Origin: Aromatoleum toluclasticum ATCC 700605
GTDB taxonomy: Bacteria > Pseudomonadota > Gammaproteobacteria > Burkholderiales > Rhodocyclaceae
Direction: 5' to 3'
NCBI RefSeq assembly: GCF_000378245.1
Contig: NZ_KB899503.1
Span: 94,957 to 158,956, forward strand
DNA length: 64,000 bases
Shown here: positions 17,521 through 25,825 of the stretch, one piece after another
Numbering within the stretch: the stretch's first letter is position 1
How the letters are laid out: every line of letters begins with the position of its first letter
Program-made: the position numbers and the translations under genes
Notes under the pieces: model-generated
Seen by the model: only the letters and a program-made list of their open reading frames with translations
What the model was told of the DNA's origin: nothing
Databases searched by the model: none

Positions 17521-19640
17521 TGACATTGAAGATCGGAATCGACGTCGGGGGCACCTTCACCGACTTCGTCGTCACGCGCGACGGCGCCGAGCCGGCGATA
17601 TTCAAGACCCTGTCGACGCCGGCGGACCCGTCGATCGCTGTCGTCAACGGGCTCGCCGATATCGCCGCGAGCCTGGAGCTGTCGCTCGAAACCCTGGCGC
17701 GCCGCATCGACACCATCGTGCACGGCACGACCGTGACGACCAACGCGACGCTGACGGGCACCGGCGCGAAGACAGGCCTGCTGACGACCGAGGGCGTGCG
17801 CGACGCGCTCGAGATGCGCCGCGGCGTGCGCGAGGAGCAGTACAACAATCGCTACACGAACGTGAAGCCTCTGGTGCCGCGTTACCTGCGCGCGGGGATT
17901 CCGGGGCGGCTCGACCGCGACGGTATCGAATCCGCAGCGCTCGACCTCGCCGCGGTGCGCGACGCGATCGCCCTCTTCCGGGCGGAAGGCGTGCAGGCGG
18001 TGTCGATCTGCTTCATGAACTCGTTCGCGAACCCGGCGCACGAACAGGCCGCGGCCGAACTGGTGCGCCGCGAGCTGCCCGGCGCCTACCTGTCGGTGTC
18101 GACGGACCTCCTGCCGTCGATCCGCTTCTACGAGCGCGTCAGCACGACGGCGCTGAATTCCTACGTCGGCCCGAAACTGAACCACTACCTCGACCAGCTC
18201 GTCGGCCGGCTGAAAGGCATCGGCTTCGACGGACTGCTGCTGATCATGCAGTCCAACGGCGGCGTGATCTCGCCGCAGCTCGCGCGCGAGAAGGCCGCGC
18301 TGACGCTGCTCTCGGGCCCGGCCGGCGGCCCCGGCGCCGGGCTGCATTACGTGCGCGTGCATGGCCAGAACAAGTGCATCGTCACCGACATGGGCGGCAC
18401 GAGCTTCGAGGCCTCGGTCGCGGTCGATGCGCCGATGATCAAGAACGACGGCGAGATCGCGCGCCACAAGATCGCACTGCCGATGCTCGACATCCACACC
18501 ATCGGCGCCGGCGGCGGCTCGATCGGCTGGCTCGACGAAGGCGGCCTGCTGCGCATGGGGCCGCAGAGCGCCGGCGCGGACCCCGGCCCGGCGTGCTACG
18601 GCAAGGGCGGCAAGCTGCCGGCGACGACCGACGCGAACGTCGTGCTGGGCTACCTGGATCCGGAGTTCTTCGCCGGCGGCAGGATGAAGCTCGATGTCGC
18701 CGCCGCGCGCGCTGCGATCCTTGAACACATCGCGCAGCCGATGGGACTTTCCGTCGAGGACGCCGCGGCGGGCATGTACCGCGTCGCGTGCAACAACATG
18801 GCGCAGGGCGTGCGGGAAGTGACGATCAAGCGCGGCTTCGACCCGCGCGAGTTCCCCTTCATCCCGGCCGGTGGCGCGGGGCCGATCCACTCGTGCCTGA
18901 TCTGCGAGGAGCTGGAAATCCCCTTGCAGATCGTGCCGCGCGAGTCCTCGGTGCTGTGCGCGTTCGGCATGCTGATGAGCGAGTTGAAGCACGACTTCGT
19001 GCGCACCTTCGTATCGCGGCTCGAAGGGCTCGACTGGGCGAAACTCGGCGCGATCGTCGACGAGATGTCGCGCGAGGGCGCGCGCCAGCTCGACGAGGAA
19101 CGTATCCCCGCAGCGCGGCGCCGCGACGACGTGAAGCTCGACTGCCGCTACATCCGGCAGTACCACGAGGTCTCCTTCGCCGTGCCGCGCAGCCTGATCG
19201 ACGCGGGCGACACGCCTGCCATCGCACGCGCCTTCCACGCCGAGCACAACCGCTTGTACGGCTATTCGCTGGAAGCCGAGAACACGCCGATCGAGATCAT
19301 CAACGTGCGCGTGCAGGCGATCGGCCTCACCGACAAGCCGGTCGCGCGGCACGAGGAGTGGGCGGGCGAGGACGCGGCGCACGCGTTGAAGGGCAAACGC
19401 GCCGTCTATATCCCCGAGACGAAGAAATTCCGCGAAGTGCCCGTCTATGACGGCCACAGGATGCGCCACGGCAACCGCATCGACGGCCCGGCGATGATCG
19501 AGCAGGAGACGACGGCGATCTTCGTGTCGGCGTCGTTCGATTGCGTCGTCGATGCGCTCGGCTCGTTCGCGCTGTACCGCAAGGGGCGCGAGGACCTCGT
19601 CGCAACATGCATCCCGGAGAAGAAGGAGGCGCTGGCATGA
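17520..19640 (+). CDS. iaaC: HyuA-like ATP-dependent amidohydrolase subunit A (oxindoleacetate ring opening)
   Basis: 706-residue member of the hydantoinase/oxoprolinase A family with the actin-like ATPase start IDVGGTFTDFV (6-16), HGTTVTTNA, a second DMGGTSFEASV phosphate loop (about 286-296) and the GAGGGSIGW...GPQSAGADPGPACYG block. With HyuB it forms an ATP-dependent lactamase. In anaerobic indoleacetate metabolism this pair is thought to hydrolyse the lactam of oxindole-3-acetate to (2-aminophenyl)succinate. Its ATG shares one base with the ligase stop (TGATG). The alternative activity of the family is ATP-dependent ketone carboxylation (acetophenone/acetone carboxylases), less likely here given the flanking iaa genes. 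Confidence 0.88.
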   Translation: MTLKIGIDVGGTFTDFVVTRDGAEPAIFKTLSTPADPSIAVVNGLADIAASLELSLETLARRIDTIVHGTTVTTNATLTGTGAKTGLLTTEGVRDALEMRRGVREEQYNNRYTNVKPLVPRYLRAGIPGRLDRDGIESAALDLAAVRDAIALFRAEGVQAVSICFMNSFANPAHEQAAAELVRRELPGAYLSVSTDLLPSIRFYERVSTTALNSYVGPKLNHYLDQLVGRLKGIGFDGLLLIMQSNGGVISPQLAREKAALTLLSGPAGGPGAGLHYVRVHGQNKCIVTDMGGTSFEASVAVDAPMIKNDGEIARHKIALPMLDIHTIGAGGGSIGWLDEGGLLRMGPQSAGADPGPACYGKGGKLPATTDANVVLGYLDPEFFAGGRMKLDVAAARAAILEHIAQPMGLSVEDAAAGMYRVACNNMAQGVREVTIKRGFDPREFPFIPAGGAGPIHSCLICEELEIPLQIVPRESSVLCAFGMLMSELKHDFVRTFVSRLEGLDWAKLGAIVDEMSREGARQLDEERIPAARRRDDVKLDCRYIRQYHEVSFAVPRSLIDAGDTPAIARAFHAEHNRLYGYSLEAENTPIEIINVRVQAIGLTDKPVARHEEWAGEDAAHALKGKRAVYIPETKKFREVPVYDGHRMRHGNRIDGPAMIEQETTAIFVSASFDCVVDALGSFALYRKGREDLVATCIPEKKEALA

Positions 19641-21334
19641 GCAACGAGAAGATCGACCCCATCCTGCTGTCCGTCTACGCGCGGACCTTCCGCTCGATCA
19701 CGGACGAGATGAGCATCTCGATGGAGCAGACGACGCGCTCGCCGATCCTGTGCGAGGCGAAGGATTACGTCACGGGCCTGTACGACGGCGACGGCAACAT
19801 GCTGGAACAGACCGAGAACCTGCCGATCCTCGCCTTCTCGCTCGCGCCGGTGTGCAAGTACATCAAGGAATACTTCGGCGACGACATCCACCCGGGCGAC
19901 GTGATCTTCCACAACGACGTGTTCAGCCTGGGCAACCAGAACAACGACGTCGCGGTGTTCAAGCCGGTGTTCTTCGAGGGACGGCTGGTCGCCTGGACGG
20001 CGGTCAAGGGCCACCAGGCCGACATCGGCGGCAACGTTGCGGGCGGCTACAACCCGAACGCGGTCGAGGTGTGGCAGGAGGCGCTGCGCATCCCGCCGGT
20101 GAAGGTCGTCGACAAGGGCAAGCTCAGGAAGGACGTGTGGAACCTGATCTTCGCGAACGTGCGGCTCGACATCGTGCAGCACGACATGAAGGCCGAGATG
20201 GGCGCCTGCACTGTCGGCGAGCGACGTTTCCTCGAGCTGATCGCGAAATACGGCGTCGGGAGCTACGAGTCGCACAAGCAGGCGCTGTTCGACGCGACGC
20301 GCCGGATGATGGAAGCCGAGATCGCGAAGATCCCGAACGGCCGCTACTCCGGCGAAGGCAAGGTGTTCTACGACGGCCGCCACGTCGGCTCGGAATTCAC
20401 GATCCGCGTCGATATCGAGGTCGAGGACCGCGCGATCCGCTTCGACTACTCCCGCACCGACGCGCAGACCAACGGCTTCGTGAACGGCACCTTCACGTCG
20501 AGCGCGTCGGCGACGATCCTGACGCTGCTGCAGATGGTGAACCCCGACATCCCGCATAACGAGGGCATGGTGCAGCCGATCGAGATTGTGATTCCGGAAG
20601 GCACGATCCTGAACGCGGCCTACCCGAAGGCCACGACTTTCGGCAATCACCTGTGCCCGCCGAATGCCGACGCCATCCAGCGCGCGCTCGCGCCGGTGAT
20701 GCCCGAGCGCGTGACCGCGGGCTGGAACAACCTGCTCGCGAGCCTCACGACCGGCATCGATCCGAAGACCAACGAGAAATACGTCGACATCGGCTTCATG
20801 GGCCTGAAGGGCGGCTCGGGCGCGATGCTCGGCACCGATGGCTACGATCACATCGGCATGATCGACGCGTCCGGCGGCGTGCTCGACCAGGACTACGAGA
20901 TGTTCGAGCAGCAGACGCCGCACCGCCTGATCCGCCACGAACTACTGGCCGACTCGGCCGGCGCCGGCGAATGGCGCGGCGGGCTCGGCGTCGAGACGAT
21001 CTTCGAGATCGGCTCCAACGACACGCAGCTCGTGACCTTCGGCGACGGTGACTTCGAGCCGGCCTTCGGGCTCTTCGGCGGCGGCGAGGGCGGGCTCAAC
21101 TTCATCCGCCTGCACTACCCCGACGGCCAGACCGTCGTGCCGAAGAACAAGGACCTGATCACCGGCGTACCGAAAGGCACGATCTACCATCAGGTCGCGA
21201 GCGGCGGCGGTGGCTATGGCGATCCGAAGCGGCGCGACCGCAAGCTGCTCGCCGAGGAGATCCGCAACGGCGTGATCTCGGAGCAGGCGGCTCGCGAGAA
21301 GTACGGCTATGAGCCCGAGCAGGTGGCCGGATGA
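19637..21334 (+). CDS. iaaE: HyuB-like ATP-dependent amidohydrolase subunit B
   Basis: 565-residue hydantoinase B family protein, overlapping hyuA by an ATGA junction at 19637. Conserved features include MEQTTRSPILCEAKDYVTGLYD, HPGDVIFHNDVF, WTAVKGHQADIGG, DYSRTDAQTNGFVN and the C-terminal VASGGGGYGDP. It is the partner of the preceding HyuA subunit in lactam hydrolysis. The family's B subunit carries the active site for the amide or ketone substrate while subunit A handles ATP. The letter E is taken from the published cluster; no gene D lies between subunits A and B here. Confidence 0.87.
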   Translation: MSNEKIDPILLSVYARTFRSITDEMSISMEQTTRSPILCEAKDYVTGLYDGDGNMLEQTENLPILAFSLAPVCKYIKEYFGDDIHPGDVIFHNDVFSLGNQNNDVAVFKPVFFEGRLVAWTAVKGHQADIGGNVAGGYNPNAVEVWQEALRIPPVKVVDKGKLRKDVWNLIFANVRLDIVQHDMKAEMGACTVGERRFLELIAKYGVGSYESHKQALFDATRRMMEAEIAKIPNGRYSGEGKVFYDGRHVGSEFTIRVDIEVEDRAIRFDYSRTDAQTNGFVNGTFTSSASATILTLLQMVNPDIPHNEGMVQPIEIVIPEGTILNAAYPKATTFGNHLCPPNADAIQRALAPVMPERVTAGWNNLLASLTTGIDPKTNEKYVDIGFMGLKGGSGAMLGTDGYDHIGMIDASGGVLDQDYEMFEQQTPHRLIRHELLADSAGAGEWRGGLGVETIFEIGSNDTQLVTFGDGDFEPAFGLFGGGEGGLNFIRLHYPDGQTVVPKNKDLITGVPKGTIYHQVASGGGGYGDPKRRDRKLLAEEIRNGVISEQAAREKYGYEPEQVAG

Positions 21335-22464
21335 ACTTCGACCTTTCGGACGAACAGCGCGCGATTCGCGACACCTTCGCGCGCTTCTGCGACGAGCGCA
21401 TCGCCCCCCAGGCGGCCGCGCTCGACGAAGCGCACGCCTTCCCCCGGGCGCTGTTCCGCGAGCTCGCCGAGCTCGGCTTCTTCGGCATGCGCTATCCGGA
21501 ATCGGTCGGCGGTACCGGGCTCGCGCTCACCGAGTTCTGTCTCGCGCTGACCGAGGTCGCCCGCGGCTCGATGTCGCTCGCCGGGGCGGTCGCGATGCAG
21601 TCGCTGATGGGCACGAAGTTCCTGCAGCTCCTCGGCAACCCGGACATCGTCGAACGCCTCTTCAAGCCGGCGCTGCGCGGCGACAAAATCGGCGCGATCT
21701 GCATGACCGAGCCGAACGCGGGCTCGGACCTCGAGTCGATCGCGACGACCGCGACAAAGGTGGACGGCGGCTACGTGATCAACGGGCAGAAGACGTGGAT
21801 CACCTCCGCGCCGCTCGCCGACTTCTTCACCGTCTTCGCCCGCGCCGGCGACGAGAAGAAGCTGACGATCTTCCTCGTCGAGAAGGAGTCCCGGGGCCTC
21901 GTCGTCGGCCGCGAGATCCACAAGATGGGCGTGTGGGCGCTGCCGACCTCGGAAGTCGCCTTCAACGACTGCTTTGTGCCTGACAGCCATCGCCTGTCGA
22001 AGGAGGAAGGCGACGGCGAAGGGCATCTGCGCAAGACGCTAGCCGAGATTCGCATCATCACCGGCGCGATGGCGCTCGGTGTCGCGCGGGCGGCGCTCGA
22101 TGAAGCCGTGCGTTATGCCGGCGAGCGCCAGCAGTTCGGCAAGCCGATCAACCGCTTCCAGGCGATCCAGCTGAAACTCGCCGAGATGGCGACCGGGCTG
22201 GAGGCCGCCACCGCCCTCGTCCACCGCGCCGCATGGCTGTGCGACGCGAAGCGCCCGCACCACAAGGAGGCCGCGATGGCGAAGCTCTTCGCGACCGAGA
22301 CGGCCGCATCGATCTGCGATCAGGCCGCGCGCGTGCTCGCGTCCTACGGCTACGCGATGGAGTACCCGGTGCAGCGTTACCTGCGCGACGTGCGCTTCAC
22401 GCTGATCGGCGGCGGCACCAGCGAAATCCTCAAACTCGTCATTGCGAAGGAGCTCAGCGCATGA
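21331..22464 (+). CDS. iaaF: decarboxylating (2-aminobenzyl)malonyl-CoA dehydrogenase
   Basis: 377-residue FAD-dependent acyl-CoA dehydrogenase with CMTEPNAGSDL (124-134), NGQKTWITSA and the RQQFGKPI region. At the usual catalytic base, YEGT in most family members, the sequence is IGGGTSEI (359-366): Gly361 replaces Glu. The closest alternative acid, Glu239, lies two residues before the conserved Arg241 of helix G, not at the isovaleryl-CoA dehydrogenase position. IaaF of A. aromaticum was described as oxidising and decarboxylating benzylmalonyl-CoA to cinnamoyl-CoA, with loss of the 2-carboxylate replacing proton abstraction, so a missing base fits. It overlaps hyuB and the mutase small-subunit gene by 4 bases each. 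Confidence 0.9.
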   Translation: MNFDLSDEQRAIRDTFARFCDERIAPQAAALDEAHAFPRALFRELAELGFFGMRYPESVGGTGLALTEFCLALTEVARGSMSLAGAVAMQSLMGTKFLQLLGNPDIVERLFKPALRGDKIGAICMTEPNAGSDLESIATTATKVDGGYVINGQKTWITSAPLADFFTVFARAGDEKKLTIFLVEKESRGLVVGREIHKMGVWALPTSEVAFNDCFVPDSHRLSKEEGDGEGHLRKTLAEIRIITGAMALGVARAALDEAVRYAGERQQFGKPINRFQAIQLKLAEMATGLEAATALVHRAAWLCDAKRPHHKEAAMAKLFATETAASICDQAARVLASYGYAMEYPVQRYLRDVRFTLIGGGTSEILKLVIAKELSA

Positions 22465-22868
22465 ACGACACCACACAACAACGCCGCATCCGCGTGCTGC
22501 TCGCGAAGCCGGGTCTCGACGGTCACGACCAGGGCGCGAAAGTGGTCGCCCGCGCGATGATGGACGCCGGCTTCGAAGTCATCTACACCGGCCTGCGGCA
22601 GACGCCGGAACAGGTGAGCCGCATCGCGCTCGACGAGGACGTCGACGTGATCGCGCTCTCGTCGATGGCGGGCTCGCACCTGCCCTTCTGCCGCAAGTTG
22701 AAGCCACTGCTCGAAGCGAACGGCCTCGACGACAAGCTGTGGATGATCGGCGGCAACCTGCCGGCCCAGGACCACGACGCGCTGCGCGAGCTGGGCTTCA
22801 AGGGCATCTTCCCGACCGGCTCGAAGCTCGACGCGATCGCAGATTACATCCGGGAGAACGCTGCATGA
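22461..22868 (+). CDS. iaaG: B12-binding small subunit of acyl-CoA mutase
   Basis: 135-residue cobalamin-binding domain protein. The base-off/His-on motif DxHxxG is present as DGHDQG (Asp20, His22, Gly25), with the LSSMAGSH and GGNLP loops that bind the nucleotide tail. It is the separate small subunit of a coenzyme B12-dependent mutase like that of isobutyryl-CoA mutase. Together with the next gene it would convert (2-aminophenyl)succinyl-CoA to (2-aminobenzyl)malonyl-CoA. ATGA overlaps link it to both neighbours. Assignment of G to the small and H to the large subunit follows gene order. Confidence 0.9.
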   Translation: MNDTTQQRRIRVLLAKPGLDGHDQGAKVVARAMMDAGFEVIYTGLRQTPEQVSRIALDEDVDVIALSSMAGSHLPFCRKLKPLLEANGLDDKLWMIGGNLPAQDHDALRELGFKGIFPTGSKLDAIADYIRENAA

Positions 22869-24478
22869 ACGACCGCGTGCAATCGACCGTGAAACGCGTC
22901 ACCAACGAATCCGGTCTCGAAGTCCAGCCGCTCTACACCGCCGACGACGTCGCGGCGAGCGGCGGCGACGCGATGATCGGCCTGCCCGGGGAATATCCCT
23001 TCACGCGAGGCATCCACCGCGAGATGTACCGCAAGCAGCCCTGGACGATGCGGCAGTACGCGGGCTTCGGCAATCCTCAGGACACCAACCAGCGCTTCAA
23101 GTACCTGATCGCGAACGGGCAGACGGGCCTCAACGTCGCCTTCGACCTGCCGACGCAGATCGGCCTCGACTCGGACGACCCGCTCGCGCAGGGCGAGATC
23201 GGCCGCGTCGGCATGTCGGTCGACACGCTGCGCGACTTCGAGATCGCGTTCGACGGCATCGACCTCGACAAGATCACGGTGTCGATGACGATCAACGGCG
23301 CGGCGGCGATCGCGATCGCGATGTACCTCGCGATGGCCGAGAAGCGCGGCTACGACGTGAAGCAGCTGCGGGGCACCGCGCAGAACGACATCCTCAAGGA
23401 GTTCATCGGCCGCGGCACGTGGATCTTCCCGGTCGAGCCGTCGATCAAGCTCGTGGGCGACACGATCGAGTACTGCGCCGAGCACGCGCCCAAGTACAGC
23501 CCGGTGTCGGTTTGCGGCTACCACATCCGGGAATCCGGGGCGACGCCGGCCGAGGAAATGGCCTATGCGTTCTGCATCGCCCGCGCCTACGCGGACGAAG
23601 TCATCGCACGCGGCCTGCACGTCGATGAGTTCGCCGGGCGCCTGTCATACAACTTCAATATCTTCGGCAACCTCTTCGAGCAGGTCTGCAAGTTCCGCGC
23701 GGGGCGCAGCTTGTGGGCGAAGATCATGAAGGAGGAATACAAGGCCGAGAAACCGGGCTCGATGTGGCTGCGCATGATCGCGGCCGGCGGCGGCGGCGGG
23801 CTGACCTTCGAACAGCCGGAACTCAACATCGTGCGCGGCGCGTACTACGCGCTGATCAGCGCGCTCTCGGGCACGCAGACGATGGCGCTGTGCTCCTACG
23901 ACGAGGCCTACACGATCCCTACCGAGTATTCCGCGCGTATTTCGCTGCGCACGATGCAGATTCTCATCGAGGAAATGGGCCTCACCGAGACGGTTGACCC
24001 GCTCGGCGGCTCGTACTACGTCGAGACGATGACGAACCAGATGCGCCAGAAGATGGAAGAGATCATCGCCGAGACCGACGCGCAGGGCGGCATCGTCAAG
24101 CTGGTGTCCGAAGGCGCGATCCAGGCCAAGGTCTCCGCGCAGGCGTACAGGATGCAGCGCGACATCGAGAGCGGCAAGTTCCCGAAGGTCGGCGTCAATT
24201 GCTACCGCAACGACCAGGAAGACGAGCATCCGGTCGAATTCCACGCTTACAACGAGGACGACGCACGCGTGCAGGTCGAGTCGCTGAACCGCGTGCGCGC
24301 CGAACGCGATGCGGCACGGGTGACGCGTGCGCTTGCCGCGGTGGGCGATGCGGCGCGGGCCGGCACGAACGTCATGCCGGCGATCGTCGAGGCGGTGAAG
24401 GCCTACGCGAGCGTCGGGGAGATCACGCAGGAACTGGTGAAAGTGTTCGGACGGTACCAGGAACCGATCCGCTTCTGA
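22865..24478 (+). CDS. iaaH: acyl-CoA mutase large subunit (aryl-succinyl-CoA mutase)
   Basis: 537-residue TIM-barrel subunit of the methylmalonyl-CoA mutase family without a cobalamin domain. The CoA-binding and radical-site landmarks are intact: YPFTRG (44-49), Tyr55 in MY, PWTMRQYAGFG (59-69), AFDLPTQ, Arg183 in GRGTWIFP (matching the carboxylate-binding Arg207 of methylmalonyl-CoA mutase) and His220 in CGYHIRESG (matching His244). These fit a substrate with a free carboxylate, as in the proposed rearrangement of (2-aminophenyl)succinyl-CoA. Plain methylmalonyl-CoA mutase is unlikely because of the context. It overlaps the small-subunit gene by 4 bases and ends 10 bases before the molybdenum hydroxylase genes. 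Confidence 0.9.
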   Translation: MNDRVQSTVKRVTNESGLEVQPLYTADDVAASGGDAMIGLPGEYPFTRGIHREMYRKQPWTMRQYAGFGNPQDTNQRFKYLIANGQTGLNVAFDLPTQIGLDSDDPLAQGEIGRVGMSVDTLRDFEIAFDGIDLDKITVSMTINGAAAIAIAMYLAMAEKRGYDVKQLRGTAQNDILKEFIGRGTWIFPVEPSIKLVGDTIEYCAEHAPKYSPVSVCGYHIRESGATPAEEMAYAFCIARAYADEVIARGLHVDEFAGRLSYNFNIFGNLFEQVCKFRAGRSLWAKIMKEEYKAEKPGSMWLRMIAAGGGGGLTFEQPELNIVRGAYYALISALSGTQTMALCSYDEAYTIPTEYSARISLRTMQILIEEMGLTETVDPLGGSYYVETMTNQMRQKMEEIIAETDAQGGIVKLVSEGAIQAKVSAQAYRMQRDIESGKFPKVGVNCYRNDQEDEHPVEFHAYNEDDARVQVESLNRVRAERDAARVTRALAAVGDAARAGTNVMPAIVEAVKAYASVGEITQELVKVFGRYQEPIRF

Positions 24479-24488
24479 GGAACGATCA

Positions 24489-25355
24489 ATGACAGCAATC
24501 GAAAGATATGCCGCGCCGCAGAGCCTCGATGAGGCGCTCGGCATCCTGCAGCAGGGCGAAGTGACGATACTGGCCGGCGGCACCGATCTGATGCCGCAGA
24601 CCAAGGCCGGCCGCGTCGCGTTCAAGCCGACGCTGATGAACATCGGCCGTGTCGCCGGACTGAAGGGCGTGACGCTCGACGGCCAGCACCTGCGCATCGG
24701 CGCGCTCACCACGATCAGCGAGCTCCTCCGCGATCCGCTCGTCGCGCAGCACGCACCGGTGCTCGCCGAGGCCTGCGATCACTTCGCGAGCGACCAGATC
24801 CGCAACGCGGGCACGCTCGGCGGCAACATCAACAACGCCTCGCCCGCGGGTGACACCCTCGTACCGCTGATCGTGCTCGACACGGAAGTCGAGCTCGCAT
24901 CGAAGCCGAACGGCTCGGTCGCGACGCGTCGCATGCCGCTCGCCGAGTTCTTCACCGGCCCGGGCAGGACCAAGCGCAACGCGAACGAGCTGCTGACCGC
25001 GGTGCGCATCCCGCTGCCGAAACCGGGTCACGTCGCGCGCTTCTACAAGTTCGGCACGCGCCCCGCGCTCGACATCTCGACGATCTCGATCGGCATCGCC
25101 GGCGTCATGCGCGACGGCACGCTCACGAACACCCGCGTCGCGTTCGGCGCCGTCGCCCCGACGCCGGTACGCGCGCCGCGCACCGAAGCCGCGCTCGAAG
25201 GCCGCCGTCTCGACGCCGGAGCGATCGAAGCCGCCGCCGACGCCGCGCGCGACGAGGTGAACCCGATCGACGATATCCGCGCGAGCGCCTGGTACCGCAA
25301 GGAACTGATCCATAACATGACCAAGAGGATGCTCGACCATGTCGCTCAAGCATGA
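24489..25355 (+). CDS. molybdenum hydroxylase FAD-binding subunit (xanthine oxidase family)
   Basis: 288-residue FAD_binding_5/CO dehydrogenase flavoprotein family subunit. FAD contacts are seen in ILAGGTDLMPQ (about 31-41) and the RNAGTLGGNINNASPAGD block (about 112-129). It lacks the insert with an extra Fe-S cluster found in 4-hydroxybenzoyl-CoA reductase beta subunit. It passes electrons from the Fe-S subunit to an acceptor. With the next two genes it forms the medium/small/large trio of a water-dependent hydroxylase, inferred to hydroxylate C2 of the indole ring of indoleacetate. By gene order it would be iaaI. It overlaps the next gene by 17 bases. Confidence 0.9.
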   Translation: MTAIERYAAPQSLDEALGILQQGEVTILAGGTDLMPQTKAGRVAFKPTLMNIGRVAGLKGVTLDGQHLRIGALTTISELLRDPLVAQHAPVLAEACDHFASDQIRNAGTLGGNINNASPAGDTLVPLIVLDTEVELASKPNGSVATRRMPLAEFFTGPGRTKRNANELLTAVRIPLPKPGHVARFYKFGTRPALDISTISIGIAGVMRDGTLTNTRVAFGAVAPTPVRAPRTEAALEGRRLDAGAIEAAADAARDEVNPIDDIRASAWYRKELIHNMTKRMLDHVAQA

Positions 25356-25812
25356 CATCGAATTCACTCTGAACGGCGTCACAAAAAGGCTCACCGTCGA
25401 CGTCACGATGAACGCGCTCGACATGCTGCGCGACGTCGTCGGGCTGACCGGCACGAAGTACGGCTGTGGCGAGGGCGAGTGCGGCGCGTGCACCGTTCGC
25501 GTCGATGGCGAGACGCGCAATTCCTGCCTGATGTTCGCGGTCGATCTCGACGGCCGGGACATCGTCACGATCGAGGGCCTCGCCGCCGATCCGAAAGCGG
25601 ACGCGCTGCGCGACGCCTTCGTCGAGCACGGCGCGGTGCAGTGCGGCTTCTGCACGCCCGGCATGGTCATGCAGGCGGCGCACATTCTCGACACGAATCC
25701 GGACGCGGACGCCAACGCGATCAAGCGCGGCCTCGAAGGGAACCTGTGCCGCTGCACCGGCTACAAGAAGATCGTCGACGCGGTCGAATCCGCGTGCTGC
25801 GGCGGGCGATGA
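25339..25812 (+). CDS. molybdenum hydroxylase [2Fe-2S] subunit
   Basis: 157-residue small subunit with two [2Fe-2S] clusters: a plant-type ferredoxin cluster (Cys43, Cys48, Cys51, Cys63 in YGCGEGECGACTV...SC) and an all-helical cluster (Cys102, Cys105, Cys137, Cys139 in CGFCTPG...LCRC). All eight ligands are present, so it should transfer electrons between the molybdenum and FAD sites. Coupled to both neighbours; order suggests iaaJ. The C-terminal CC near residues 153-154 is not part of the usual cluster set. Confidence 0.92.
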   Translation: MSLKHDIEFTLNGVTKRLTVDVTMNALDMLRDVVGLTGTKYGCGEGECGACTVRVDGETRNSCLMFAVDLDGRDIVTIEGLAADPKADALRDAFVEHGAVQCGFCTPGMVMQAAHILDTNPDADANAIKRGLEGNLCRCTGYKKIVDAVESACCGGR

Positions 25813-25825
25813 GGAGAACGACAGC

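Noticed and set aside
17400..19469. 689-codon minus-strand frame opposite iaaC
   Set aside because: Shadow of the HyuA gene; no recognisable protein features.
22865..24478. Housekeeping methylmalonyl-CoA mutase
   Set aside because: Separate B12 subunit, embedded in the iaa operon, and no methylmalonyl-CoA epimerase or MeaB-type chaperone gene nearby.
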